Shown here one piece after another: positions 7,274-13,629 of a stretch of 13,629 nt of DNA (the stretch's first letter is position 1; every line of letters begins with the position of its first letter). Under the pieces are notes generated by a model. The model saw only the letters and a program-made list of their open reading frames with translations. It was not told where the DNA came from and did no database searches. The stretch comes from Candidatus Zixiibacteriota bacterium. GTDB taxonomy: Bacteria > SM23-81. Made by a program: the position numbers and the translations under genes. The DNA lies in the NCBI GenBank assembly GCA_030628225.1, contig DAOVRJ010000038.1:1-13629 (forward strand), given 5' to 3'.

Positions 7274-7774
7274 TCAGTCCAGATACGAGTCGATGACCCG
7301 CCAGTAGATCGCTCCCCCCTTGGATACTCCATACTCCAGCAGCATCCAGCCGGCGATGTGCCCGTCCTCGAAGTAGGCCAGGACGTATTTTTCGGTCAAG
7401 ACATGGATCTTCTCCGCAAAGCCGAAGGCCATGGTGCCGCCCAGAACGCCCTTGTGGGGGATAAGCTGGGGATGATTCTGCAGGTCGGCGACCAGATCCG
7501 CCACGGGGTTCTCCAACCCCTTCTTCTGCAGCTCCTCTATTTCCCAGGGTAATAGTCCCGGCTGGTTCAGGGCTCGCTGCTCGTATTCTGTGCACCGGTT
7601 TTGCAGGTCCGTCACCTGCGCTGTTAGTGCCTCGTTTTCAGCCAGCATCTCCCGCAGGTCTGCGCGCTGAGAGGCGCTTTTGACCAGCAGCACGATGGAC
7701 AGCAGGATGGCTGCGGCCATCACCGCCAGCCACCAGATGGCCTCGATGCGCAAGGATCTCTTGGAAGCGGGCAT
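7274..7774 (-). CDS. membrane-anchored coiled-coil protein of unknown function
   Basis: A 166-residue protein, not recognised. A short basic N-terminus is followed by one transmembrane segment (about 12-31, WWLAVMAAAILLSIVLLV). A charged, heptad-like coiled coil follows (about 33-68). A compact C-terminal domain (about 71-166) is rich in aromatic residues and glycines (GGTMAFGF, YFEDGHIAGWMLLEY, IYWRVIDSYLD) and probably lies outside the membrane. The frame stays open to 7801, but the ATG at 7774 is chosen because GGAGGT sits six bases upstream. It lies 144 bases downstream of the endonuclease IV gene on the same strand and may be the last gene of that operon. Topology is inferred from hydrophobicity by eye. 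Confidence 0.72.
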   Translation of the reverse strand: MPASKRSLRIEAIWWLAVMAAAILLSIVLLVKSASQRADLREMLAENEALTAQVTDLQNRCTEYEQRALNQPGLLPWEIEELQKKGLENPVADLVADLQNHPQLIPHKGVLGGTMAFGFAEKIHVLTEKYVLAYFEDGHIAGWMLLEYGVSKGGAIYWRVIDSYLD

Positions 7775-7780
7775 GATTTC

Positions 7781-7786
7781 ACCTCC
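7781..7786 (-). promoter_or_regulatory. ribosome binding site deciding the start at 7774
   Basis: GGAGGT on the minus strand with a six-base spacer to ATG 7774 is a near-ideal Shine-Dalgarno site. It rules against the upstream ATG at 7801. Confidence 0.8.
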
Positions 7787-7918
7787 ATCTTGGGGTTTCA
7801 AGTTCTGGTCGGCGACACTTCCTGGTTTGCAAAGCCGTCAGCCGGTGCCCGGGGCGTCTCGTTGCCGGCGGCGCTTTGGTGATGCTGTTTTTCCGGCAGG
7901 CCACGCTTCAGATCACTC

Positions 7919-8878
7919 CTACTTGCGCAGCGAGCGGAGCACGGGTAGATCAAACTCATATCCGCCCAGCTCGTCGTGCGGTGTCTCCAGGATGAAGGGC
8001 AGGCCGCGCAGCAGGGGATGATTGACGATGTTCCGGAAACCCTCCAGGCCGATCTGGCCCTTGCCGATGTGCTCGTGACGGTCGGAGTGAGAGCCAAGGG
8101 CCGTTTTGGAGTCGTTAGCGTGGATAACCTGCAGGTGTTCGATGCCGATGCAGCGGTCCAGCTCGGCCAGCGTTTTTGCCAGCCCCTGTGCGGTGGCCAG
8201 GTCATAACCGGCCTCAAAGGCGTGGGCGGTGTCCAGACAGATCCCCAGCCGGCCGGGCATATCCACGGCCTCGATGATAGCCTGAAGCTGTTCGAAAGTG
8301 TGCCCCATAGAGTTGGCCGAGCCGGAGGTGTTTTCCAACAGCACCAGCACTTCGGAATTATGCTGAGTGAGAATTTGCCGCAGGGCCGATGAGATCTGAG
8401 CCAGTCCCATCTCCTGGCCGCTTCCCTTGTGACTGCCCACGTGGCTGACGAAAAAGTCCGCCTCAATGCTGGCTGCCCGGGCGAGGTCGGCAGTGAACTC
8501 GGCGGTGGACCTGGCGTGCAGCTGGGGGTCTGGCGTGCACAGATTGACCAGGTAGGGGATGTGCACCACCACCGGATCGATGCCCGCGTTCTGTCGTCTT
8601 TGGCGGAATTCAATGACATCCTCCTCGGCAAGCTCTTTGGCCCGCCAGCTCCGCGGCGAGCGGGAGAAGATCTGCATGCAGTCGCAGCCATAGCTGATGG
8701 CTCGATCCACGGATTCGTAGATGTGCCCGGCGATGGACACGTGCGCTCCGACGCGCATGGGGGATTCTTCCATCAGCTCTTTGAACTCGGGAAAAGGTTC
8801 CAGTAAAGCCTCGCTGGACCCCGTGCCCCGTTCTAGCTCATTTGGTTCTTCGAGGAAGTTGTCCTTTGAGTTCTTCAT
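7919..8878 (-). CDS. nfo: endonuclease IV (AP endonuclease, deoxyribonuclease IV)
   Basis: A TIM-barrel, three-zinc enzyme that cleaves DNA 5' to abasic sites in base excision repair. All nine metal ligands known from E. coli Nfo are present with identical spacing. Counted from ATG 8878 they are H106 (VHIPY), H146 (SHVGSH), E182 (LLENTSG), D216 and H219 (CLDTAH), H253 (IHANDSK), D266 and H268 (SDRHEHIG) and E298 (ILETPHDE). The family normally begins at the MRVGAHVSIAGH segment (ATG at 8758, giving 279 residues). Here the frame continues upstream for 40 acidic residues to ATG 8878, or 46 to a TTG at 8896. None of these starts has a strong ribosome binding site. The TTG overlaps the TGA of the upstream TIM-barrel gene as TTGA, which suggests translational coupling. 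If the extension is not translated, the true start is 8758. Confidence 0.93.
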   Translation of the reverse strand: MKNSKDNFLEEPNELERGTGSSEALLEPFPEFKELMEESPMRVGAHVSIAGHIYESVDRAISYGCDCMQIFSRSPRSWRAKELAEEDVIEFRQRRQNAGIDPVVVHIPYLVNLCTPDPQLHARSTAEFTADLARAASIEADFFVSHVGSHKGSGQEMGLAQISSALRQILTQHNSEVLVLLENTSGSANSMGHTFEQLQAIIEAVDMPGRLGICLDTAHAFEAGYDLATAQGLAKTLAELDRCIGIEHLQVIHANDSKTALGSHSDRHEHIGKGQIGLEGFRNIVNHPLLRGLPFILETPHDELGGYEFDLPVLRSLRK

Positions 8879-8892
8879 GGCTTTTGTGTTTT

Positions 8893-9897
8893 TCAACAGT
8901 GAGATAGTTTATGGAGACGGGCGTATTCCTCGCCCAGGATCTTCCACACCCGTTCAGGGTCTTTCGACCTGAGCCAGGCCATGTAGCCGGTTCCCCGGTA
9001 GCTCCAGGCGGCGATATTTCGTATGCCCGCCCCATAAGCGGTGCGGATGGCCGTGCGGATGTACTCTTCCGTCTCCGGGGTGATCAGAAAATTCTGCACC
9101 CAGATCTGGCCCTCCTTGCCATGTTCTCTGGCCAGCTTGACGATCTTCTCAGCATAGTTTGCCACGAAAGGTTCCACCGCTATCTTTTTCGACCACCAGT
9201 AAGGGTCGGTGCCCAGAATATCCAGCGTCTCGATGCTGGCCAGCCGGTTCCACAGGGCCAGCTCTTTTTCTTCGTCCTCCTGGTCGGGCAAAAAACAGAC
9301 GGCGTTTTTGCATCCCTCTGATCTGGCCAGATGGCAGAGCTCTTCCAGGAAGTCCATCACGGAGTCGTGGCGAAAGCGGCGCACCTCATCGGTGAGCTCC
9401 CCGGGCAGAGGATAGCCGAACTGCTGCCGAAACTTATGTCCACAGGCATCACAGCGGCAGGCCCACGGCGCATCTTTTCCTTTTGCATCGGCCTTGATGA
9501 AGTGCGGCTCGTCCCAGAACAGCACGTCTGCCCCCATCTGGACGGCTGATCGGGTCCAGTGACTCATATACTCCCGGAAGGCCGGCTGGTTGAAGCAGGC
9601 TGCCGGGAGAGAGCTGCCGTCGGAGAGGATCTGCCGGGCCGGCAGATGTTCCGAGGCGAAGCGGGAATATGCCTCCCCGCCGAACACCCGGCCCACGCCC
9701 CAGGGATCCAGCCAGACCTCCAGGCCGGCCTGGTGGGAGATCTTCACGATCTGTTTGATGGTGCCGTGGTAATATTGCAGATCGTTCTCCGAGCAGGTGT
9801 GAACCACGAAGGTGCAGTGGTTTCCGGCGATCTCCGCCATATCCTCCTCGACGTGCCGGGGAATTCTGTTGCCATAGTAGCTAACGCCGGTTTTCAT
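8893..9897 (-). CDS. glycoside-hydrolase-like TIM-barrel protein, function unknown
   Basis: A 334-residue protein with no signal peptide, so probably cytoplasmic. A series of hydrophobic strands spaced as in a (beta/alpha)8 barrel is visible: TFVVHTCS (29-36), GLEVWLDPWGVG (58-69), DVLFWDEP (124-131), NAVCFLPD (198-205), DILGTDPY (226-233), QIWVQNFLI (264-272) and IAAWSYRG (295-302). WDEPHF (128-133) places an acid at a strand end, as in many glycoside hydrolases, and is followed by CRCDAC (C147, C149, C152). A Cys cluster after the catalytic strand is seen in several glycoside-hydrolase-like families. The substrate is unknown and catalysis is inferred. Its ATG overlaps the stop of the exported HEAT-like gene as ATGA, with GAGGTGA about ten bases upstream. 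Its own stop overlaps a possible TTG start of endonuclease IV. Confidence 0.75.
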   Translation of the reverse strand: MKTGVSYYGNRIPRHVEEDMAEIAGNHCTFVVHTCSENDLQYYHGTIKQIVKISHQAGLEVWLDPWGVGRVFGGEAYSRFASEHLPARQILSDGSSLPAACFNQPAFREYMSHWTRSAVQMGADVLFWDEPHFIKADAKGKDAPWACRCDACGHKFRQQFGYPLPGELTDEVRRFRHDSVMDFLEELCHLARSEGCKNAVCFLPDQEDEEKELALWNRLASIETLDILGTDPYWWSKKIAVEPFVANYAEKIVKLAREHGKEGQIWVQNFLITPETEEYIRTAIRTAYGAGIRNIAAWSYRGTGYMAWLRSKDPERVWKILGEEYARLHKLSHC

Positions 9898-10703
9898 GGG
9901 ATCTGCTCACCTCTGGCAACGGCCGCCGTGTCTTCGGGGGCGAACTGTTCCTGCGCATCCGGGAAAGCGATGGTCCATTTCTCACCCTCACGTTCCCACC
10001 AGGCCAGACACCCGGTTTTCTCTGCATCCTCGGGCATTGCCCCCTCACTCAGCTCTGAGATGGCAGGCAGCAGAGCGATCTCGCCGTCGGCCACCTTCTC
10101 CACCATCGCCGGCAGGGCCACGACGCCCAGGTCCACCAGCTTCCGGTAGGCTCCCTCGGTCTCATTCGGTTCCTTTTGAGCCTTCCACTCCTGATAGAGC
10201 CTCTCGAACTCCTCCGGGGTCTCCTGGATTTTTTCCCGCCACCATCTGAGCCACAGGATGTTGATATCCGGATGGCTTTTGCCCGGCGCGATGTCCGGGA
10301 ATTCCTCCACCATCCAGAGGAGCTGGCCGTCGATCTCCTCCTGCCGGACATGGAACTTCTTCTTGGTGATGGCCATCAGGGCGTGATGCAGCAGGCGTCC
10401 CTCGATGGGAGCTTCCTCGATCCTCTCCATGAGGTAGGGCAGGGTAGGGATGCCCAGCCGGATGATCTGTTGGAAGGGCTCATTGTTCACGAAGACATCG
10501 CCCCGGGAGTGTCGCCACACCTCCGGACGCTGGCAGTACTTGAGCCAGGCCTGGTGCTTTTCCTGGAAGAGAGCTCTCGTTGAGTCTGGTGTGCTTTCCA
10601 CCTCCTGCGCACAGGGTGGCGAGCTGACCATGACAACCAGAATGAACAGCCAGCAGAAGAGCCATCGTCCAAACATCTGCCATTGTGTCGGTTTTATGTG
10701 CAT
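9894..10703 (-). CDS. exported protein with two HEAT-like repeat units
   Basis: A 269-residue protein, not recognised as a named family. A signal peptide is likely: W/F/L/V-rich segment 14-27, then SSPPCAQ, with cleavage near residue 32; there is no proper lipobox. The mature part contains two related units. One has IIRLGIPTLPYLMERI (about 80-95) followed by LRWWREKI (about 152-159); the other has KLVDLGVVALPAMVEKV (188-204) followed by LAWWEREG (about 233-240). The LG...LP helical pair followed by a WW-E segment resembles exported HEAT-repeat proteins of environmental bacteria. A binding rather than catalytic role is likely. The start at 10703 has only GGAA upstream; a second ATG at 10676 would spoil the basic N-terminus. 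Its start lies one base after the stop of a Cys-rich open frame, and its end overlaps the next gene by ATGA. Confidence 0.7.
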   Translation of the reverse strand: MHIKPTQWQMFGRWLFCWLFILVVMVSSPPCAQEVESTPDSTRALFQEKHQAWLKYCQRPEVWRHSRGDVFVNNEPFQQIIRLGIPTLPYLMERIEEAPIEGRLLHHALMAITKKKFHVRQEEIDGQLLWMVEEFPDIAPGKSHPDINILWLRWWREKIQETPEEFERLYQEWKAQKEPNETEGAYRKLVDLGVVALPAMVEKVADGEIALLPAISELSEGAMPEDAEKTGCLAWWEREGEKWTIAFPDAQEQFAPEDTAAVARGEQIP

Positions 10704-10704
10704 T

Positions 10705-10809
10705 TTATGATTTCCAACAGGTCAGTTTGTGTTCACACCAGTGGCACATCTTGAAATCGCCGGAGACGATGATGATCCGGCCGTATCTGGGACAATGCCC
10801 TTTATTCTT
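10705..10809 (-). pseudogene. start-less zinc-ribbon-like reading frame (small gene or remnant)
   Basis: On the minus strand an open frame of 34 codons ends with TAA at 10705, one base before the ATG of the HEAT-like gene. It reads KGHCPRYGRIIIVSGD followed by FKMCHWCEHKLTCWKS. The pattern is CPxYG...CHWC...C, resembling a treble-clef / zinc ribbon whose second Cys is replaced by Tyr. Most of its codons end in G or C, as in neighbouring genes, which supports coding ancestry. No ATG, GTG or TTG precedes the Cys-rich part: the frame is closed by TAA at 10810-10812. Further upstream in the same frame is an ATG at 10905, separated by another TAA at 10870-10872. It could be a decayed gene, a sequencing error, or a small protein with an unusual start. 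Confidence 0.4.
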
Positions 10810-10971
10810 TTACGCTAAGAGCCAACCCTCAACCTTCTTGACACTGATTCCGGAGAACGATGCTGCTTTTTAACCTCTTCGCTCATCTGCGCGCTTTTTC
10901 GACATCTCTTTCCCAGACGATTGCCAAGAAATATCAAACCTTCCTCTCGACTGCCCAAACAATATCACACT

Positions 10972-11050
10972 CATGGGGAAATGTCAAGGGAAAATCCGTT
11001 TTTCCGCTTATCGGGAGAACAGAATTGTGTTGACCACATGGGGAAAATGT
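10972..11050. repeat. two CATGGGGAAA(A)TGT words upstream of murQ
   Basis: CATGGGGAAATGT (10972-10984) and CATGGGGAAAATGT (11037-11050) are 65 bases apart. Each has CAT...ATG symmetry. The second is embedded in a longer dyad, CCACAT (11034-11039) / ATGTGG (11047-11052), that lies between the -35 and -10 boxes of the proposed murQ promoter. Two copies at this spacing look like paired operators for a dimeric regulator. This is inference. Confidence 0.4.
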
Positions 11051-11058
11051 GGTAAATT
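11030..11058 (+). promoter_or_regulatory. sigma-70-like promoter of the murQ operon
   Basis: TTGACC (11030-11035) matches five of six -35 consensus positions. It is separated by exactly 17 bases from TAAATT (11053-11058), four of six at -10. Transcription would begin near 11065 and give a leader of about 40 bases. A dyad occupies the spacer. Confidence 0.5.
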
Positions 11059-11104
11059 AAGCAGAGAATTTACCAGTCATTCCCTGCTTTTGAGGATTTT
11101 AGAG

Positions 11105-12025
11105 ATGAGCAAAACCATTTTTAACGAGATAAAAAAATTGGTCACGGAACAGCGCAACCCGGCCACCATGGATATCGACACCAAGTCGGCCCTGGAGATC
11201 GTCCAGTTGATCAATGCCCAGGACCACAAGATCGCCCCCGTGGTCAAGGAGGAGCTGCCCTATGTCGCCCGGGCGGTGGAGATCATCGTCGAGGCCTTCA
11301 AGAAAGGGGGCCGGCTGATCTACATAGGGGCCGGCACCAGCGGACGGTTGGGGGTCCTGGATGCCTCCGAGTGTCCGCCCACCTTCGGGGTTCCGCCGGA
11401 GATGGTCCAGGGGATCATCGCCGGGGGCTACGGAGCCCTGGTGCGGGCCGTGGAGGGGGCGGAGGACCTGGCCGAGGATGCTGCCCGGGATCTGGCGGAG
11501 CGGGAGGTGACCGATAAAGATGTGATCTGCGGCCTGGCCGCCAGCCGGCGCACTCCCTATGTGGTGGCGGCGGTCAAGAGAGCCCACCAGATCGGGGCCA
11601 GGACCCTCTACATCACCTGCACGCCCCGGTCGGAGATCAACTTTCCGGTGGACGTGGCCATCTGCCCGGTGGTGGGGCCCGAGGTGGTCATGGGCTCCAC
11701 CCGGATGAAGTCGGCCACCGCCCAGAAGATGGTCCTGAACATGCTGACCACCGCCGCCATGATACGGCTGGGCAAGGTCTACGGCAATATGATGGTGGAC
11801 CTGCAGATGACCAGCAAGAAGCTCCAGGAGCGCTCCAAATGGGTGGTGATGATGGTCACCGGCGTCGATTACGAGAAAGCCGCCCAGGTGCTGGCAGAGG
11901 CCCGGGGACATGTGAAGACGGCCATCGTCATGATCCTGGCCAAGATGGATGCCCATGAGGCCCGGGAGAGGCTTCAGGCCTCCGATGGCTTCGTCCGGGG
12001 GGCCATCGGGGGGGTGGAGAAATGA
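11105..12025 (+). CDS. murQ: N-acetylmuramic acid 6-phosphate etherase
   Basis: A 306-residue SIS-fold enzyme that removes the lactyl ether from MurNAc-6-phosphate to give GlcNAc-6-phosphate and D-lactate, a step of peptidoglycan sugar recycling in the cytoplasm. The family signature YIGAGTSGRLGVLDASECPP lies at 73-92. The two glutamates corresponding to E. coli E83 and E114 are E89 (ASEC) and E120 (EGAED), 31 residues apart as in E. coli. ASRRTPYVVAAV (146-157) and VGPEVVMGSTRMKSATAQK (190-208) are also typical. The ATG at 11105 is chosen because GAGG lies nine bases upstream, the promoter fits, and the product starts as the family does (MSKTIFNEIKKLVTEQRNP). The open frame upstream to 10973 is not family sequence. 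The stop overlaps the next gene as ATGA, giving an operon with the SpoIID-domain gene. Confidence 0.95.
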   Translation: MSKTIFNEIKKLVTEQRNPATMDIDTKSALEIVQLINAQDHKIAPVVKEELPYVARAVEIIVEAFKKGGRLIYIGAGTSGRLGVLDASECPPTFGVPPEMVQGIIAGGYGALVRAVEGAEDLAEDAARDLAEREVTDKDVICGLAASRRTPYVVAAVKRAHQIGARTLYITCTPRSEINFPVDVAICPVVGPEVVMGSTRMKSATAQKMVLNMLTTAAMIRLGKVYGNMMVDLQMTSKKLQERSKWVVMMVTGVDYEKAAQVLAEARGHVKTAIVMILAKMDAHEARERLQASDGFVRGAIGGVEK

Positions 12026-13596
12026 GGGTCGAGGTGCGAGAGGGCCGTCCTCATTTGATGGTGCGCATTGCCATTGTGCAGGGTGAGGAGAGCGTTCGCT
12101 TTGAGGCTGATGGATCATTCACCGTGGAAGACGATTGTCACAACAAGAAGACGGAGGGAAAACCCGGTGAGGTCTGGGAGGTGCGGCTGAAAGACGGTCA
12201 GGCGGCTAGCTTTGCCCATTACGTGCGCAGCGATCTTTTAACGGACGATGGCGAAGCAAACCAGGTGTTGAAAGAGCGGCAGAGCCAGGATCCTTGCGCA
12301 CATCTGCTGTGTGTTGGGCAGCGGGTGGAACACCGGGAGAAGGTGATCCTGGACAACCGGGAGTACTGGGTATGCATGGGGCCATATGTTTCAGAGGAGG
12401 AAGCTGGAGAGGTCAGGGTCAGGTCGGAGCTGGGGAAGACCGCCCTGGTGCTTCCGGAGATGACCGGCGTGCCCTGCGGTCACATAGAGGTGCTGGGTCC
12501 CGACGGCATGGTTCGGTGTCTGGGCCGGTGGGTGCGGGTGCAGACGGTCGATTCCGGCCAGATCATCCTGCACGACACGCCTGTGGGCCGCGACTTTCAC
12601 TGGCAGCACCGGGAGAAGCTGTCCTACAGGGGGACCGTGGAATTTTTTGTGGGCAATGATGGCAAGTTGCTGGTCGTCAACGAGCTGCCCCTTGAGGAGT
12701 ATCTGGTCAGCGTCAATTCCTCGGAGATGGACGCCCGCTGTCCCCTGGAGCTGCTCAAGGCTCAGACCGTGGCCGCCCGGGCTACCATCCTGGCCACGGC
12801 GGGAAAACACCATCGGCAGGAGCCCTTTGATCTGTGCAATGGCGACCACTGCCAGTGCTACTATGGGGTGGTGCGGGAGGGGCCGGCATCGCGGCAGGCT
12901 GTGGAGGAGACCCGGGGAGAGATCCTGGTCTCCGACGGCCAGGTCTGTGACGCCCGTTACTCAAAGGTGTGTGGGGGGATCATGGAGGCCAACGAGTATG
13001 TTTGGCCCGGGGAGCCCATTCCCTACATGCGCTCCGGGGTCGACGCTCCATCCCCCCGGGCGGCGGAGGGGTTTTATCCCATCTCCACCGAGGAAAAGGC
13101 CCGGGAGTGGATCATGACCACGCCGCAGGCATACTGCAACCCGGATGCGCTCGACCTGCCCGACTACCTGGCCTACGCACGGGACTACTTCCGCTGGCAG
13201 GTCTCATATGGCCGGGAGGAGCTGGAGGAGATCATCGCCGGAAAAAGCGGTTGTAAGATCGGCACCCTGCTGAGGTTGGAACCCCAGGTCAGGGGAGAAT
13301 CAGGCCGCATTTCTCAACTGGCGGTGGTTGGCCAGGATGGTATCCTGGTGCTGGAAAAGGAGTTGGAAATCCGCCGGGTCCTGTCCGAATCTCACCTGTT
13401 CAGCTCCTGTTTCGTTGTCGATTACGATAGAGACTCACGGGGCAGGATCGAAACCGTCACCCTGCGTGGGGCTGGCTGGGGTCACGGGGTGGGATTGTGT
13501 CAGGTGGGGGCCACCATGATGGCCGTGCGGGGGAAGAGATACGACCAGATCCTGGCCCATTATTACCGGGGAAGCGCTCTGCAGAAGATCGTATAA
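12022..13596 (+). CDS. SpoIID/LytB-domain protein (putative lytic transglycosylase)
   Basis: A 524-residue protein with a SpoIID core. SpoIID proteins cleave peptidoglycan glycan strands from which stem peptides have been removed. The core runs from about 200 to 300 with YRGTVEFF, LPLEEYLVSVNSSEM (candidate catalytic acid E235), PLELLKAQTVAARA and the Zn-site-like C272/H277/C278 in DLCNGDHCQCYYG. It resumes at 483-517 with GAGWGHGVGLCQVGA and YDQILAHYYRG. Between lies a family-typical insert (about 300-470) with many Cys residues. No signal peptide is visible: the product starts MRVEVREGRPHLMVRIAIVQG, so either it acts in the cytoplasm or is exported by another route. The start overlaps the murQ stop (ATGA), so translation is probably coupled; a second in-frame ATG at 12058 (MVRIAIVQG) is closer to where relatives begin. 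With murQ it suggests an operon for cell-wall turnover. Confidence 0.88.
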   Translation: MRVEVREGRPHLMVRIAIVQGEESVRFEADGSFTVEDDCHNKKTEGKPGEVWEVRLKDGQAASFAHYVRSDLLTDDGEANQVLKERQSQDPCAHLLCVGQRVEHREKVILDNREYWVCMGPYVSEEEAGEVRVRSELGKTALVLPEMTGVPCGHIEVLGPDGMVRCLGRWVRVQTVDSGQIILHDTPVGRDFHWQHREKLSYRGTVEFFVGNDGKLLVVNELPLEEYLVSVNSSEMDARCPLELLKAQTVAARATILATAGKHHRQEPFDLCNGDHCQCYYGVVREGPASRQAVEETRGEILVSDGQVCDARYSKVCGGIMEANEYVWPGEPIPYMRSGVDAPSPRAAEGFYPISTEEKAREWIMTTPQAYCNPDALDLPDYLAYARDYFRWQVSYGREELEEIIAGKSGCKIGTLLRLEPQVRGESGRISQLAVVGQDGILVLEKELEIRRVLSESHLFSSCFVVDYDRDSRGRIETVTLRGAGWGHGVGLCQVGATMMAVRGKRYDQILAHYYRGSALQKIV

Positions 13597-13609
13597 GTTC
13601 TGGAGCTCC

Positions 13610-13614
13610 AGGAG
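13610..13614 (+). promoter_or_regulatory. ribosome binding site for the next gene
   Basis: AGGAG with a five-base spacer (AAAAC) precedes ATG 13620, 24 bases after the SpoIID-domain stop codon. Confidence 0.6.
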
Positions 13615-13619
13615 AAAAC

Positions 13620-13629
13620 ATGGCGGAGG
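13620..13629 (+). CDS. start of a third gene in the murQ operon (truncated by window end)
   Basis: An ATG following a good Shine-Dalgarno site opens a frame, MAE, that runs off the window. Short spacing and shared strand suggest it belongs to the murQ-SpoIID operon. Only three codons are visible, so the product cannot be named; an amino-sugar or anhydro-sugar kinase or a transporter would fit the pathway, but that is a guess. Confidence 0.5.

Larger units (their letters stand above)
10810..11104. other. divergent intergenic region between the minus-strand operon and murQ
   Basis: About 295 bases separate the start-less Cys-rich frame from the murQ start. The murQ promoter and two CATGGGGAAA words, listed separately, lie in the right half. 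The frame of murQ remains open back to 10973, but that would run through the promoter and no ribosome binding site supports it. No clear promoter could be placed for the minus-strand operon. Confidence 0.5.

Noticed and set aside
7798-8691. 297-codon minus-strand frame overlapping endonuclease IV
   Set aside because: It is another frame of the same strand across nfo, rich in Arg, Ser, Pro and Thr with no motif. The nfo frame carries all nine zinc ligands.
9559-10149. 196-codon plus-strand frame opposite the barrel and HEAT-like genes
   Set aside because: Antisense shadow without motifs; the minus-strand genes overlap neatly as ATGA and have believable folds.
10870-10905. short minus-strand frame MSKKRADERRG upstream of the Cys-rich frame
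   Set aside because: It is in the same frame as the Cys-rich stretch but two TAA stops intervene and its composition is not convincing; kept only as a note on possible decay.
10973-11104. 44-residue N-terminal extension of MurQ
   Set aside because: It would run through the -35/-10 boxes, lacks a ribosome binding site and does not resemble the family; ATG 11105 fits better.
11099-12118. 339-codon open frame on the minus strand opposite murQ
   Set aside because: It is the antisense shadow of a GC-rich gene: His/Gly/Pro/Asp-rich low-complexity translation, no domain, and murQ on the other strand has full family motifs.

Overview
This 13.6-kb window is bacterial chromosome, probably from an uncultured lineage of the FCB / candidate-phyla type. 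The main pointer is an exported beta-propeller protein whose C-terminus carries the NYPNPFNPTTTI-type sorting / FlgD-like domain common in Bacteroidota, Calditrichota, Zixibacteria, Latescibacterota, KSB1 and similar groups. The placement is inferred from gene content only. No rRNA, tRNA, CRISPR array or transposase is visible.

Layout. Bases 1-615 hold no gene. They contain a dense collection of unrelated short palindromes, each a different REP-like repeat type. On the minus strand at 616-3750 lies a single-chain restriction-modification enzyme (nuclease + N6-adenine methylase + type ISP-like specificity region, no helicase). A 34-bp direct repeat lies on each side of it (570-603 and 3839-3872), and further palindromes fill 3751-4117. 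Next, on the minus strand, are an exported SBBP-repeat beta-propeller (4118-5794) and a class I aminotransferase (5925-7115).

A second minus-strand cluster reads from about 10.8 kb down to 7.27 kb. It runs: a start-less zinc-ribbon-like reading frame, an exported HEAT-like protein, a glycoside-hydrolase-like TIM-barrel protein, endonuclease IV, and a membrane-anchored coiled-coil protein. The first four are nearly contiguous or overlap by a few bases, which suggests one transcript.

The right end is transcribed in the opposite direction. murQ (N-acetylmuramic acid 6-phosphate etherase) has a plausible sigma-70-like promoter and overlaps a SpoIID/LytB-domain gene by ATGA. A third gene starts just before the window ends, with a good ribosome binding site. 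MurQ acts in cell-wall amino-sugar recycling and SpoIID-type proteins cleave glycan strands, so this looks like a peptidoglycan turnover operon.

By eye, the restriction-modification and aminotransferase genes are less GC-rich than the murQ side. The repeat-flanked restriction gene looks like an accessory insertion in an otherwise housekeeping-like region. The most unusual items are the start-less Cys-rich frame at the head of the minus-strand operon, paired repeats whose hairpins show compensatory changes, and a SpoIID-domain protein without a visible export signal.
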